Of a stretch of 64,000 nucleotides of DNA, positions 36,585 through 45,153 are shown in pieces. The number at the start of each line of letters is the position of its first letter. Positions within the stretch are counted from its first letter, which is position 1. The DNA is from Cypionkella psychrotolerans. Lineage in GTDB: Bacteria; Pseudomonadota; Alphaproteobacteria; Rhodobacterales; Rhodobacteraceae. Made by a program: the position numbers and the translations under genes. The notes beneath the pieces were generated by a model. That model saw only the letters and a program-made list of their open reading frames with translations, was not told the DNA's origin and did no database searches. The DNA lies in NCBI RefSeq assembly GCF_001294535.1, contig NZ_LGIC01000031.1, positions 62,001 through 126,000 on the forward strand, in the 5' to 3' direction.

Positions 36585-37120
36585 CTTGCTTCCTCCGCCA
36601 TCGCGCGCAGGCGTTTTTTCACCTCGGACATCCGCCAAGCCACCGTGCCTTCCGACACCCCCAGTACCAAGCCCGCCTCGGCCTGAGTCATCTCCTCGCC
36701 CAGCACCAGTGCAACCGTATCGCGCAACTCAACCGACAATCGCGCCATCGACTGCGCCAGCCAATCCTGCGCCTCGGCCTGCACTTTAATCTCATCCTGC
36801 CGCGCAATTTCCCAATCGCCCCAACCACTCGCCGCCTTCGCATGGGTGGCCTGACGGCGGCGCAGATCGTGGGCGGCGTTCATCACCACCCGGTATAGCC
36901 ATGTGGTAAACCGTGCCTCACCCCGCCAATGCCGCAGCTTTACAGGCAGAGCGGCGCAAATATCCTGCGCCAGATCTTGTGCCTCAGCCCGCAGCCCGAT
37001 CAAGCGGTAAGCCAGCCCATAAATGCGGTCGTAATGCCGTTCCACCAGCAGCGCGAACGCATCCCGATCACCGCCAGCGGCGGCAGAGGCGAGGGTCTCA
37101 TCTGGGGTTTCCATCAGCAT
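36581..37120 (-). CDS. ECF-type RNA polymerase sigma factor
   Basis: A 179-residue sigma70-family ECF factor. Region 2 has LVERHYDRIYGLAYRLIG and EAQDLAQDICAAL, region 2.4 has TTWLYRVVMNAAHDLRRR, and region 4 has GEEMTQAEAGLVLGVSEGTV followed by RMSEVKKRL. Two close ATG codons (37120 and 37114) are possible; upstream frame extension gives unlikely residues. It is translationally coupled to the VWA protein. The target regulon cannot be read here. Confidence 0.92.
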   Translation of the reverse strand: MLMETPDETLASAAAGGDRDAFALLVERHYDRIYGLAYRLIGLRAEAQDLAQDICAALPVKLRHWRGEARFTTWLYRVVMNAAHDLRRRQATHAKAASGWGDWEIARQDEIKVQAEAQDWLAQSMARLSVELRDTVALVLGEEMTQAEAGLVLGVSEGTVAWRMSEVKKRLRAMAEEAR

Positions 37121-37171
37121 GACTTTAATGAGACGCAGCAGGTCCCGCAATCCTTGGCAGGACGGCAAAAT

Positions 37172-37203
37172 AAAAGCGCGCCCGGACATCCCGAGCGCGC
37201 TTC
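37172..37203 (-). terminator. Rho-independent terminator after the YEPR-repeat gene
   Basis: On the minus strand AAGCGCGC pairs with GCGCGCTT around a short loop, followed by TTATTTT. It separates the peptidoglycan-binding gene from the sigma gene. Confidence 0.85.
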
Positions 37204-37237
37204 TCTAGTGAGCAATCAGGGCTCAACAGGACTGGGC

Positions 37238-37753
37238 TTAATAGATCAGCCCGTCATAGACGCCATAAGCGCTGTTGGTCGAGGCCAGTTGTCGGGTCTG
37301 GCCCTGCGCATCGGCATAGGCCACCACAGCGTTATAGGTGCCGGGGCCAAACGAGCCGTCGATGCCGCCGCGATAGTAGCCATAGGCCGACAGGCGGCGC
37401 TGGATCAACCGACGCTCGGACGACGAATAGTTGTTAAACGCCCGTGCGGCCGCGGTGCTGTAAACCGAGACGCGCTGTGGCTCATAGCGGGGTTCATAGC
37501 GCGGTTGGTACTGCTGATAGCGCGGTTGTTCATAGCGGGGTTCATACCGAGGCTCGTAGCGCGGCTCGTAATGCTTCTTGTTCGGCTTGGTTTCACGAAT
37601 GATACCTTGCAGCAGAATGACGCCTGCAGCGCCTTTCAGCACGTCTTGCTCACGTTGGCCCCAAGCCAGTGCAGGGGCTGCGGGCAAAGCAACCGCAAGG
37701 GCGAGCAATGCAGCGATGGTGTTCCGTTTGATGTTTGAGACAGCGGGCAGCAT
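37238..37753 (-). CDS. Secreted protein with YEPR repeats and a peptidoglycan-binding-like end
   Basis: A 171-residue exported protein. A signal peptide ends near PAAPALAWGQ. A Tyr/Arg/Pro/Glu-rich middle (about residues 60-95) repeats YEPR six times with YQQYQPR inside. The C-terminal 70 residues (RRLIQRRLSAYGYYRGGIDG, then FGPGTYNAVVAY) match the peptidoglycan_binding_1 fold. The start is the second ATG, with AAAGGA six bases before it. The repeat region is low complexity and basic, so it could bind acidic cell-wall polymers; this is inference. Confidence 0.8.
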   Translation of the reverse strand: MLPAVSNIKRNTIAALLALAVALPAAPALAWGQREQDVLKGAAGVILLQGIIRETKPNKKHYEPRYEPRYEPRYEQPRYQQYQPRYEPRYEPQRVSVYSTAAARAFNNYSSSERRLIQRRLSAYGYYRGGIDGSFGPGTYNAVVAYADAQGQTRQLASTNSAYGVYDGLIY

Positions 37754-37912
37754 GTCATATCCTTTCATGTTGTTGGCCAGCGAGAGCAGTCTCGTTGGGC
37801 CGATGAGAGCAACATGTGGATTGAACGCGCGATAAGCAAAATCGTTGCCTTGATAGGCGATAACAATACGGTGTTTGCGGCGGGATGCAGCACGCCCCCC
37901 GCCGTAAGTAGT

Positions 37913-38266
37913 TTATTTAATACGGAAATCGAAATGCTTGCGCACATTTTCTTCGATTTTCCAAATGCCCTTAAAAGTTGGCTCCACCACGAAAGAATCG
38001 CCAGCTTTGACGGTCACGGGCGTGCCGCCATCCGGCGTGATGGTGATCTTGCCCTCAATCAGCACGACATATTCATAGGCCGTGTAGGTGGCGTGGTAGC
38101 TGCCAACGGTGCATTCCCAGATGCCGGAAACCATATCACCCGCCGCCGAAGTGTGCAGCGCCCAAGTCTTCATTTTCGGGCTACCTTCGGTGACAATCCA
38201 ACCATCCAGATCGGCGGTGGAGGGTTCTGATCCGGTGGTAGCGGGCAGTTTAACGACGGTTTGCAT
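37913..38266 (-). CDS. Cupin-domain protein (DUF861-type)
   Basis: A 117-residue single-domain cupin. The core has SGIWECTVGSYHATYTAYEY and VLIEGKITITPDGG, then VKAGDSFVVEPTFKGIWKI, the layout of cupin_3/DUF861 proteins such as ureidoglycine-like enzymes. The metal-site His/Glu set is incomplete, so catalytic activity is uncertain. The second of two ATG codons has AGGAG seven bases upstream and is preferred. It is divergent from the ygiC-like gene. Confidence 0.85.
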   Translation of the reverse strand: MQTVVKLPATTGSEPSTADLDGWIVTEGSPKMKTWALHTSAAGDMVSGIWECTVGSYHATYTAYEYVVLIEGKITITPDGGTPVTVKAGDSFVVEPTFKGIWKIEENVRKHFDFRIK

Positions 38267-38419
38267 GCGCATACTCCTGTTAGGTCAAGGTCCAGTGTGG
38301 CGATTGACGCCAGATTGTCCCAGCCATCCCCGACATCCGCCCCGCCAGACCCGACAATGCGCAAGCGGGGCTTGTGTCGAGGGCAGGCAACCCTGATATC
38401 TGCATCAAACCATGTGGAG

Positions 38420-39604
38420 ATGCCGTTGCACCGTATTGCCCTGCCCGAACGCCCCGACTGGCGCAGCGAAGCCGAAAAGCTTGGTTTCACCTTCGCCGAT
38501 ATGTATGGCGAGCCCTACTGGGACGAAACCTCAGCCTATAGTTTCACGCTGGCCCAGATCGAAGACGATATCGAAGACCCCAGCACCGAACTCCACGCGA
38601 TGTGCCGCGAGGCTGTGGCAAGAGTGATTGGTTCGGAAAGCCTGATGCAACGGATGAATATTCCGCGCGCGCATTGGGATCTGGTGGCGCAAAGCTGGCA
38701 AGATGCCGAGCCGGAATTATATGGCCGTTTCGATCTGGCATACGACGGCAATGGCCCCGCCAAGCTGCTGGAATATAACGCCGACACCCCGACATCGCTG
38801 TATGAAAGTGCCTCGTTCCAATGGCTGTGGTTTGAACAACAACTGGCCGCCCGCGTGCTGCCGCAAGGCAGCGATCAATTCAACAGCGTGCATGAGGCTT
38901 TGGTCGCCCGGCTTGCCGAGATGTTTACCCCCGACACCGATCTGCATTTCGCCGCCGTAGCGGATGCACCAGAAGACTACGCCACGGTGGAAACCATGGC
39001 TTGGGCCGCGCGAGAGGCAGGTTTGGGCGCACATTACACCGATCTCGACAAAATCGGCATCAGCGCCGACGGGCAGTTCACCGATTCTGAAGATCGGGTG
39101 ATCGGCACCCTGTTCAAGCTGTACCCGTGGGAAGACCTGCTGCGCGATCCGTTTGCCGACAAGATCGCGGCCTCGGGCTGTCGCTTCATCGAGCCTGCGT
39201 GGAAAGCGATCTTGTCGAACAAAGCGATCCTGCCCGTATTGTGGCAGATGTTTGAAGGTCACCCCAATCTGTTGCCCGCCTATTTTGAGGACGAGGCGGC
39301 TTTGGGCCGCGCACCAGATCTGTTGGCGGGCGGCTATGTCGTAAAGCCGATCTTCTCGCGCGAAGGCCAGTCGGTGACCATCCATCAAAATGGCACCGTG
39401 CTAGAGGCCGCCACCGCACGTGACTACGACCAGCACCCAAAGATCGTCCAAGCCTACCACCCGCTGCCCATATTTGCCGACATGCGCCCGGTGATCGGCG
39501 CGTGGATTGTCGGAGAGACTTGTGTCGGCATGGGTTTGCGCGAAGATCGCAGCCGGATCACGCAGGATTTGTCGCGGTTCAAACCGCATTTTATTGAGGG
39601 CTAA
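38420..39604 (+). CDS. Glutathionylspermidine synthase-like ATP-grasp protein (YgiC)
   Basis: A 394-residue protein with the GSP-synthase C-terminal ATP-grasp fold: YGRFDLAYDGNGPAKLLEYN, ADTPTSLYESA, and FKLYPWEDLLRDPF; then YVVKPIFSREGQSV and AWIVGETCVGMGLRED. It has the synthetase domain only and no amidase domain. Substrates of YgiC/YjfC proteins are not settled, though ligation of a peptide and a polyamine-like compound is expected. ygiB follows by 4 bases, the conserved pairing of this family. Confidence 0.88.
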   Translation: MPLHRIALPERPDWRSEAEKLGFTFADMYGEPYWDETSAYSFTLAQIEDDIEDPSTELHAMCREAVARVIGSESLMQRMNIPRAHWDLVAQSWQDAEPELYGRFDLAYDGNGPAKLLEYNADTPTSLYESASFQWLWFEQQLAARVLPQGSDQFNSVHEALVARLAEMFTPDTDLHFAAVADAPEDYATVETMAWAAREAGLGAHYTDLDKIGISADGQFTDSEDRVIGTLFKLYPWEDLLRDPFADKIAASGCRFIEPAWKAILSNKAILPVLWQMFEGHPNLLPAYFEDEAALGRAPDLLAGGYVVKPIFSREGQSVTIHQNGTVLEAATARDYDQHPKIVQAYHPLPIFADMRPVIGAWIVGETCVGMGLREDRSRITQDLSRFKPHFIEG

Positions 39605-39608
39605 GCCA

Positions 39609-40178
39609 ATGAAACGCTCACGTCATGTCGCATTGGCTTTGCTCGGGGCCGCCGCCTTCGGGGTCGCCGCCTGTACCGAGGAAAAGACCGAGGCCAGCGC
39701 CTTTGCCGACAAGGCAAGCTGTCTGGCTGCGGCCAGTCCGGACGGCTGGTTCTCGGCTGCCGATTGCGAAACCGCCTTTGCCGAGGCGCAAAAGCTGCAT
39801 GATGAAACAGCGCCGCGCTATGAAAGCCGCGAATTGTGTGAGGCCGAGCACGGCGTGGGTGCCTGTGGCGGCGATGCGGCCGCGAACAGCGGCGGCGGGG
39901 GTTCGGTGTTCATGCCGCTGCTGATGGGCTATATGATCGGGCAAGCCTTGGGCGGCGGTCGAGTGATGTCGCAGCCGGTGGTGCAGACGGCGGGCGGAGG
40001 TTATTCCACACCGAACGGCGGCACCCGGATCAGCAATCTCAACAGCGGCGGCACTATCAATGCCAGCGCGTTCAACAAAGCCCCGGTGACCAAAGGAATG
40101 GCACCGATGACGAAAACCCAAGTGCAATCGCGCGGCGGCTTTGGTGGCTCGGGCGCGAACCGGGCAGTGGGCGGCTAA
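39609..40178 (+). CDS. DUF1190 lipoprotein, YgiB-like
   Basis: A 189-residue protein. An N-terminal signal with lipobox FGVAAC (Cys about residue 22) suggests a lipoprotein. DUF1190 features follow: SCLAAASPDGWFSAADCETAFAEAQ and CEAEHGVGACGG, then a Gly/Ser-rich tail with FMPLLMGYMIGQALGG. Members are encoded with YgiC-type ATP-grasp proteins. The role is unknown; the pair probably works at the cell envelope. Confidence 0.85.
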   Translation: MKRSRHVALALLGAAAFGVAACTEEKTEASAFADKASCLAAASPDGWFSAADCETAFAEAQKLHDETAPRYESRELCEAEHGVGACGGDAAANSGGGGSVFMPLLMGYMIGQALGGGRVMSQPVVQTAGGGYSTPNGGTRISNLNSGGTINASAFNKAPVTKGMAPMTKTQVQSRGGFGGSGANRAVGG

Positions 40179-40180
40179 AC

Positions 40181-40211
40181 AAAAACGGCGCAGGTTGCCA
40201 CGCGCCGCTTT
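40181..40211. terminator. Bidirectional terminator between ygiB and gabD
   Basis: Stem CGGCGC/GCGCCG with AAAAA on the left and CTTTT on the right, at a convergent junction. Confidence 0.8.
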
Positions 40212-40236
40212 TCATCTGAGTGCTCGTCTGCCCGAA

Positions 40237-41715
40237 TTAAACCGACAAGCAGACGTATTTCAGCTCCATGTAATCGTCGATGCCGTGGCTCGATCCTTCA
40301 CGGCCCAAGCCCGACTGCTTCACGCCGCCAAACGGTGCCATTTCATTGGAAATCAGCCCGGTGTTGACGCCGACCATGCCGTATTCCAACTGCTCCTGCA
40401 CACGGGTGATGCGGCCAATATCCTTGGCGTAGAAGTAGCTGGCCAGACCAAAGATTGTATCATTGGCGCGGCGGATCACTTCTTCCTCGGTATCGAACTT
40501 GAACAACGGCGCCAGTGGGCCAAAGGTTTCCTCATTGGCCACTTTCATCGCCGGGGTCACACCCGTCACCACGGTCGGCTGAAAGAACGTGCCGCCCAAA
40601 GCGTGCCGCGCACCGCCGGTCAACACCTTGCCGCCACCCGCCAACACATCAGCGATATGTTCTTCCACCTTCTCAACCGCATCTTCGTTGATCAAAGGCC
40701 CGGTGGTCACGCCAGCCGTCAAACCATCGCCAATCGCCAACTTGCTGACCGCGGCCGCCAGCTTCTCAGCAAAGGCATCATACACCCCAGCCTGCACATA
40801 AATCCGGTTCGCACAGACGCAGGTCTGGCCGTTGTTGCGGAACTTGGAAATCATCGCACCCTCGACCGCCGCATCCAGATCGGCATCGTCAAACACGATG
40901 AACGGCGCGTTGCCGCCCAATTCCATCGAGCATTTTAACACCTGCTCCGCCGCCTGACGCAGCAAGATCCGCCCCACTTCGGTCGATCCGGTGAAAGTGA
41001 TCTTGCGGATCGCCGGGTTCTCGCAGAATTCCTTCCCGATCTCGGACGACCGAGAAGACGTGATCACCGAGAACACACCGCCCGGCACGCCAGCCCGCTC
41101 CGCCAACACCGCCAAAGCAATCGCAGACAATGGCGTTTCCGCCGCAGGCCGCGCCACAAAGCCACAGCCCGCCGCCAAAGCTGGGGCCACCTTGCGCGCG
41201 ATCATCGCATTCGGGAAGTTCCACGGCGTGATCGAGGCACACACCCCAATCGGCTGTTTCAGCACAGAAATCCGCTTGTCACGCATATGGCCGGGAATGA
41301 TCTGCCCGTAAGTGCGCTTGGCCTCTTCGCCGAACCATTCGATATAGGCCGAACCATAAGCGATCTCGCCCTTGGCTTCAGCCAACGGCTTACCCATCTC
41401 GGCGGTCAGAATCGTCGCCAGATCCTCCTGCGCCCCCATGCACAGATCAAACCATTTGCGCATCACCTGCGCGCGTTCTTTGCCGGTGCGCGCAGCCCAT
41501 TCCTTGCGGGCCACATCGGCGGCGGCAATCGCGCGCGCGGCATCGGCACGGGTCAGGTCAGGCACATGGGCAATCACATCGCCGCGCGCCGGGTTGGTGA
41601 CGGCAAAGGTCGCACCATCGGCGGCCTCAATCCATTGCCCCGCCACATAGGCCTTGTTCGGAAGCAAGCTGGGGTCTTTCAACAACGAACGCAGATCGGT
41701 CACGGAATCGAGCAT
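40237..41715 (-). CDS. gabD: NAD(P)-dependent succinate-semialdehyde dehydrogenase
   Basis: A 492-residue aldehyde dehydrogenase. ITPWNFPNAMIARKVAPAL, FTGSTEVGR, the general base ELGGNAPF, and the nucleophile in NNGQTCVCANR are all present. The C-terminal GLASYFYAKD and GGVKQSGLGREGS are typical of GabD. It oxidises succinate semialdehyde to succinate in 4-aminobutyrate use. The start MLDSVTD has GGAGG six bases upstream; the longer frame is unlikely. No gabT is seen next to it. Confidence 0.92.
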   Translation of the reverse strand: MLDSVTDLRSLLKDPSLLPNKAYVAGQWIEAADGATFAVTNPARGDVIAHVPDLTRADAARAIAAADVARKEWAARTGKERAQVMRKWFDLCMGAQEDLATILTAEMGKPLAEAKGEIAYGSAYIEWFGEEAKRTYGQIIPGHMRDKRISVLKQPIGVCASITPWNFPNAMIARKVAPALAAGCGFVARPAAETPLSAIALAVLAERAGVPGGVFSVITSSRSSEIGKEFCENPAIRKITFTGSTEVGRILLRQAAEQVLKCSMELGGNAPFIVFDDADLDAAVEGAMISKFRNNGQTCVCANRIYVQAGVYDAFAEKLAAAVSKLAIGDGLTAGVTTGPLINEDAVEKVEEHIADVLAGGGKVLTGGARHALGGTFFQPTVVTGVTPAMKVANEETFGPLAPLFKFDTEEEVIRRANDTIFGLASYFYAKDIGRITRVQEQLEYGMVGVNTGLISNEMAPFGGVKQSGLGREGSSHGIDDYMELKYVCLSV

Positions 41716-41824
41716 GGGGGCCTCCATTAGCACGGGTTGCCCCTGCTTGCCCGCTCTGGACTTAAAAGTCCACATCCTCCACCAATGCTGGACCTAAAGC
41801 TGGCGTCAAACTGGAGTGATACCG

Positions 41825-42607
41825 ATGGACATGACCCGCGAATATCTGAACGGCGCCTTCATTCCGGGGTCCGAGGCGCTGCCTGCGCTGTGGACCGCCA
41901 AGGCCGCCGCTTTCCGCGAAAGCCTCGGCCCCCGCGCGCGCCTTGACATCGCCTACGGCCCCGCCCCGCGCAACCGCTTCGATCTGTACCTGCCCGAAGC
42001 CACACCGAAAGGCCTGATGGTGTTCATCCACGGCGGCTACTGGCTGGAAACCGACAAAAGCCTCTGGTCCCACCTCGCCGCAGGTGCCATCGCTCAAGGC
42101 TGGGCATGTGCGCTACCCGGCTACACCCTCGCTCCTGAAGGCCGCATCGCCCAAATCACCGCCGAGGTTGACATCGCTATCACCGCCGCCTGCGCGCTTG
42201 TCGAAGGCCCGCTCGTCATCACTGGCCATTCCGCAGGCGGTCATCTCACCGCCCGGATGGGCAACCCCGACCGCAGTGGCACCCTACGAGCCCGCCTCAC
42301 CCGCATCGTACCAATCTCGCCCCTCGCCGACCTAGAGCCGCTCTCGCAAACCGACATGCAAACCAACCTGCTCCTCGACCCCGAAGAAATCGCAGCCGAA
42401 AGCCCCGCCCGCCACGCCCTGACCACCCAAGCCCATATCTGGGTCGGAGGCGCAGAACGTCCCGCCTTCCTATGGCAAGCCCGCACCCTGTCGGAAAACT
42501 GGAACTGCCCGTGGACGGTCGATCCCGGCACCCACCACTACAACGTGATTGACGCACTGGAAGACCCGAACTCACCGTTGATACAAACCTGCCTCAAAGG
42601 CCTCTAA
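41825..42607 (+). CDS. Alpha/beta hydrolase, kynurenine-formamidase-like
   Basis: A 260-residue hydrolase with the HGGYW oxyanion motif (FIHGGYWLETDKSLWS), the nucleophile elbow GHSAGGHL, and a His in DPGTHHYNVID. This pattern is shared by arylformamidases and related small esterases. It may hydrolyse N-formylkynurenine, but no kyn genes are nearby, so the substrate stays open. GGAG lies 8 bases before the chosen ATG. Confidence 0.85.
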   Translation: MDMTREYLNGAFIPGSEALPALWTAKAAAFRESLGPRARLDIAYGPAPRNRFDLYLPEATPKGLMVFIHGGYWLETDKSLWSHLAAGAIAQGWACALPGYTLAPEGRIAQITAEVDIAITAACALVEGPLVITGHSAGGHLTARMGNPDRSGTLRARLTRIVPISPLADLEPLSQTDMQTNLLLDPEEIAAESPARHALTTQAHIWVGGAERPAFLWQARTLSENWNCPWTVDPGTHHYNVIDALEDPNSPLIQTCLKGL

Positions 42608-42612
42608 GCCCA

Positions 42613-42690
42613 TCCTCTGCGCTCAAATATCCTCAGGGGTGAGGCGCGCCGCGCCGAGGGGCAGAATGCCCCTGATTTTTCCCAAAAATC
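42613..42690. terminator. Composite hairpin region between convergent genes
   Basis: It begins with the half-motif CTGCGCTCAAATATCC. Two adjacent hairpins follow: AGGGGCA/TGCCCCT (loop GAA, 42657-42673) and GATTTTT/AAAAATC (loop CCC, 42674-42690). The last stem is A/T-rich, so it may end transcription from either side. Confidence 0.65.
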
Positions 42691-42698
42691 GCAGCCGA

Positions 42699-43028
42699 CT
42701 AACTATTCGCGTGCATCCGCTCAATATAGGCGCGCATTTCTTCCGCCTCGTGCCGCGCATCGCGCAACCCTTCCATCGCAGCGCGCAATTCGGCCTCAGA
42801 CTGGGCGATCTGGTTCATCAACTCGCCCTCACGGCTTTCGAGGTAAACAATCGCCTGATCGCGCATCTCCTCCGCTTCATGCAAAGATTGCGCCATCCGG
42901 TCCATTTCCGCCATATCGCCGCCCGCCACGCGGGTAAAGCGGTGCAGCAACCAATAGGTGAACCAGCCCGCCGCGAAGGCCAACAGCAGGATGACGGCAG
43001 TGGCCGCGATAAATTCGGTGCGGTTCAT
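42699..43028 (-). CDS. Small membrane-anchored coiled-coil protein
   Basis: A 109-residue protein. One N-terminal helix (AATAVILLLAFAAGWFTYWLL) is followed by about 70 residues rich in Glu, Met, Ala and Arg with heptad-like spacing (MAEMDRMAQSLHEAEEMRD), expected to form a coiled coil. It lies 17 bases after the OmpA-family gene and is probably cotranscribed. It is not a family I can name; a role in organising or linking the envelope is inferred. Confidence 0.75.
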   Translation of the reverse strand: MNRTEFIAATAVILLLAFAAGWFTYWLLHRFTRVAGGDMAEMDRMAQSLHEAEEMRDQAIVYLESREGELMNQIAQSEAELRAAMEGLRDARHEAEEMRAYIERMHANS

Positions 43029-43044
43029 AGCTGCATCCCCAACA

Positions 43045-45072
43045 TCATTCTGACTTCTTCGGTCGCGGCTTTGGCGCGATGGTTTTTTTCTGTGGTGCCA
43101 CCGAAGGGCTGGTATCGCCCGAAAAATCCGGGCCCTCCTGCGCGGCTTTGACCGTACTCTGCGCCGCATCCGAACCCTGCGCCACTGTCGCTGCCGCCTT
43201 ACCCGCATCGGGAGAGGCGGGCTTTGGCGCCCCGATCAACCGGAATTCAATCCGCCGATTGGCCTCCCGCCCGGCTTCGGTGCCATTGTCGGCCAAGGGA
43301 TCGGCCTCGCCATAGCCGCGCGCCACCATGCCAGAAACATCAATCTGCCGCCCCTGCAAAGCCAACACCACGGTTTCCGCCCTGGCTTGCGACAGCGCAA
43401 GGTTGCCGCCGTCCGAGCCTTGCGAATCGGTATAGCCAGCGACTTCCAGTTTGACGCCCGGACAGGCTTTCAGCACATCCGCCAACGCCTTCATCACGCC
43501 ACTGGCAGCCGAGGCGATTTCGGCTGACCCCGGCGTGAAGGTGATCTTCTGCCGCGCCACCACGTCATCAACGTCCTGCGCACATTCTTCCGGGGTCGGG
43601 ATGCCTGCCAACGGATCAAGCGCCTTGTCGTATTTTACATCGACCTTAAAGGTCTGGCCCTGTCCGAGTTTCTCGGAAAGAATCTGCGAGATTCGGACCT
43701 TGGCGGATTGCGACCCAGTGATACCCTTCAGTTCCACCGTATCAGCGCGCACCAGCAGGGTGCCGTTGTCCAACTCTCCCAAAGCCTGCAGCCCAGCCAG
43801 CACCCGCAACGGCCAGCCGGTCGGCAGTTCGGGGTCCATCCGGGTCGCAAGGTAAGTGTTGCTGCCAAACTCGGCCTTGGCAAAGCTGTCAACGGCTTTG
43901 CGCAACACCTCATCGGTCAGACGACCGCGCATCTCCAACCGATGCGTCTCAGGCGCAAGCTTGGCGGTGAACTCAGCCGGGCCTGCAACTCCACCTGTGG
44001 CCTTCTTCTCCAGCGTTGCTTTCAGCGAGAACACATCCGGCAGCGCTGCACCCAATTCTCCAACCACCCGGTCAAAATCCGCCTGCGGCACATCGGCACC
44101 CGCCAACAGCGTCACATCGGCATCCGCGAAGGTCAGCGTAGCACTTTGCAGCTGTGCCACCGCTTTGATCCCGGCAATCGTCGCATCCGCCCAACGCGGC
44201 GTTGGCACGCCCAGCCCGATGGTGCAAGCATTGCGTCCCACGGCACCCGCAGCCCCCGCCGCCGCCAAAATCTTCGCGCGCGCCACCTCGGTATCCGCCG
44301 AACAGGCATCAAACCGCGCGCCCTCGGCGTCTTTCACAAAGCGCAGCGTGAACGGCGTCAGCACCGGACGCGGCGCCGAAATCTCAATCTTCACCGCCAG
44401 CCCCGCAGGCTTCGCGCTGTTCAACTGCTTCTCAAAACTGCGCTTTTCGGCCTCAGATCCAGCAATCGCGGTGATCGCCACCTGATCCGCCGCCACCGAA
44501 ATCTTTGATCGCGGCAACATGCTCAGCGCGTTCAACCCATAGGTCAGCGCCGCATCCCAGCCTTCCGGCGCCGGATAGGCCGCCGTCTCCAACATATCCG
44601 ACAGTGGAATATCGGGGGAAAGCGCCTGCGCCGTGTCTTTGACGCCCTGCAGCGCATCGCTTTCCGGCAACAAACCGATCAACTGAATCCCATCATCGTT
44701 GCGCAGCATTTCCACCGAAAACCGGGGCGCTTCAATCGCCTTCACCGGAGTCACCTCCAGCCGGTCGCGTATGCGGGACGAATCGATCAGGCCGCCCACA
44801 AGATTGACCACTTTGTACCGCATGGCCTCATTCGGAGCTGTCCCGTTTAGGTGAATTTGCAACCCATCCGGGGTGACGCTGGCAAAGGTGATGCCCTCGG
44901 TCAGCAGCATGGATTTCACCGCCCGGGCGGAAATATTCTCAACCAGCACAGCCGCACCCCAGGCCACCAGCACCGAAACCATCCCCGCCGCGATAAACGC
45001 GCAGGGGGCAAGATACTTCGCAGGAAGCTGGGCAAGGCTGAGTTTCGGCAATGTTACCACGGGGTCATTCAA
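43045..45072 (-). CDS. OmpA-family envelope protein with N-terminal anchor
   Basis: A 675-residue protein. One membrane helix (about residues 22-45) anchors it, followed by a large periplasmic part with repeated domains that resemble BON modules. The C-terminal OmpA peptidoglycan-binding domain is ITFTPGSAEIAS, then LEVAGYTDSQGSDGGNLALS and RGYGEADPLADN. The last 60 residues are a Lys/Pro/Ala-rich tail. It would link the inner membrane to the cell wall. Confidence 0.88.
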   Translation of the reverse strand: MNDPVVTLPKLSLAQLPAKYLAPCAFIAAGMVSVLVAWGAAVLVENISARAVKSMLLTEGITFASVTPDGLQIHLNGTAPNEAMRYKVVNLVGGLIDSSRIRDRLEVTPVKAIEAPRFSVEMLRNDDGIQLIGLLPESDALQGVKDTAQALSPDIPLSDMLETAAYPAPEGWDAALTYGLNALSMLPRSKISVAADQVAITAIAGSEAEKRSFEKQLNSAKPAGLAVKIEISAPRPVLTPFTLRFVKDAEGARFDACSADTEVARAKILAAAGAAGAVGRNACTIGLGVPTPRWADATIAGIKAVAQLQSATLTFADADVTLLAGADVPQADFDRVVGELGAALPDVFSLKATLEKKATGGVAGPAEFTAKLAPETHRLEMRGRLTDEVLRKAVDSFAKAEFGSNTYLATRMDPELPTGWPLRVLAGLQALGELDNGTLLVRADTVELKGITGSQSAKVRISQILSEKLGQGQTFKVDVKYDKALDPLAGIPTPEECAQDVDDVVARQKITFTPGSAEIASAASGVMKALADVLKACPGVKLEVAGYTDSQGSDGGNLALSQARAETVVLALQGRQIDVSGMVARGYGEADPLADNGTEAGREANRRIEFRLIGAPKPASPDAGKAAATVAQGSDAAQSTVKAAQEGPDFSGDTSPSVAPQKKTIAPKPRPKKSE

Positions 45073-45153
45073 CTCGGTCTGTCAGAAACGCCGCCGGAGG
45101 ACAGCAGGCCACCCGGTCCCGGTCTGCATAAAGCGCGCGTCCCCCCGGATCAA

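Noticed and set aside
37480-37580. Periodic repeats that could suggest a CRISPR-like array
   Set aside because: The repeat units are 12-base codon repeats for YEPR inside a coding frame, with no spacers of constant length.
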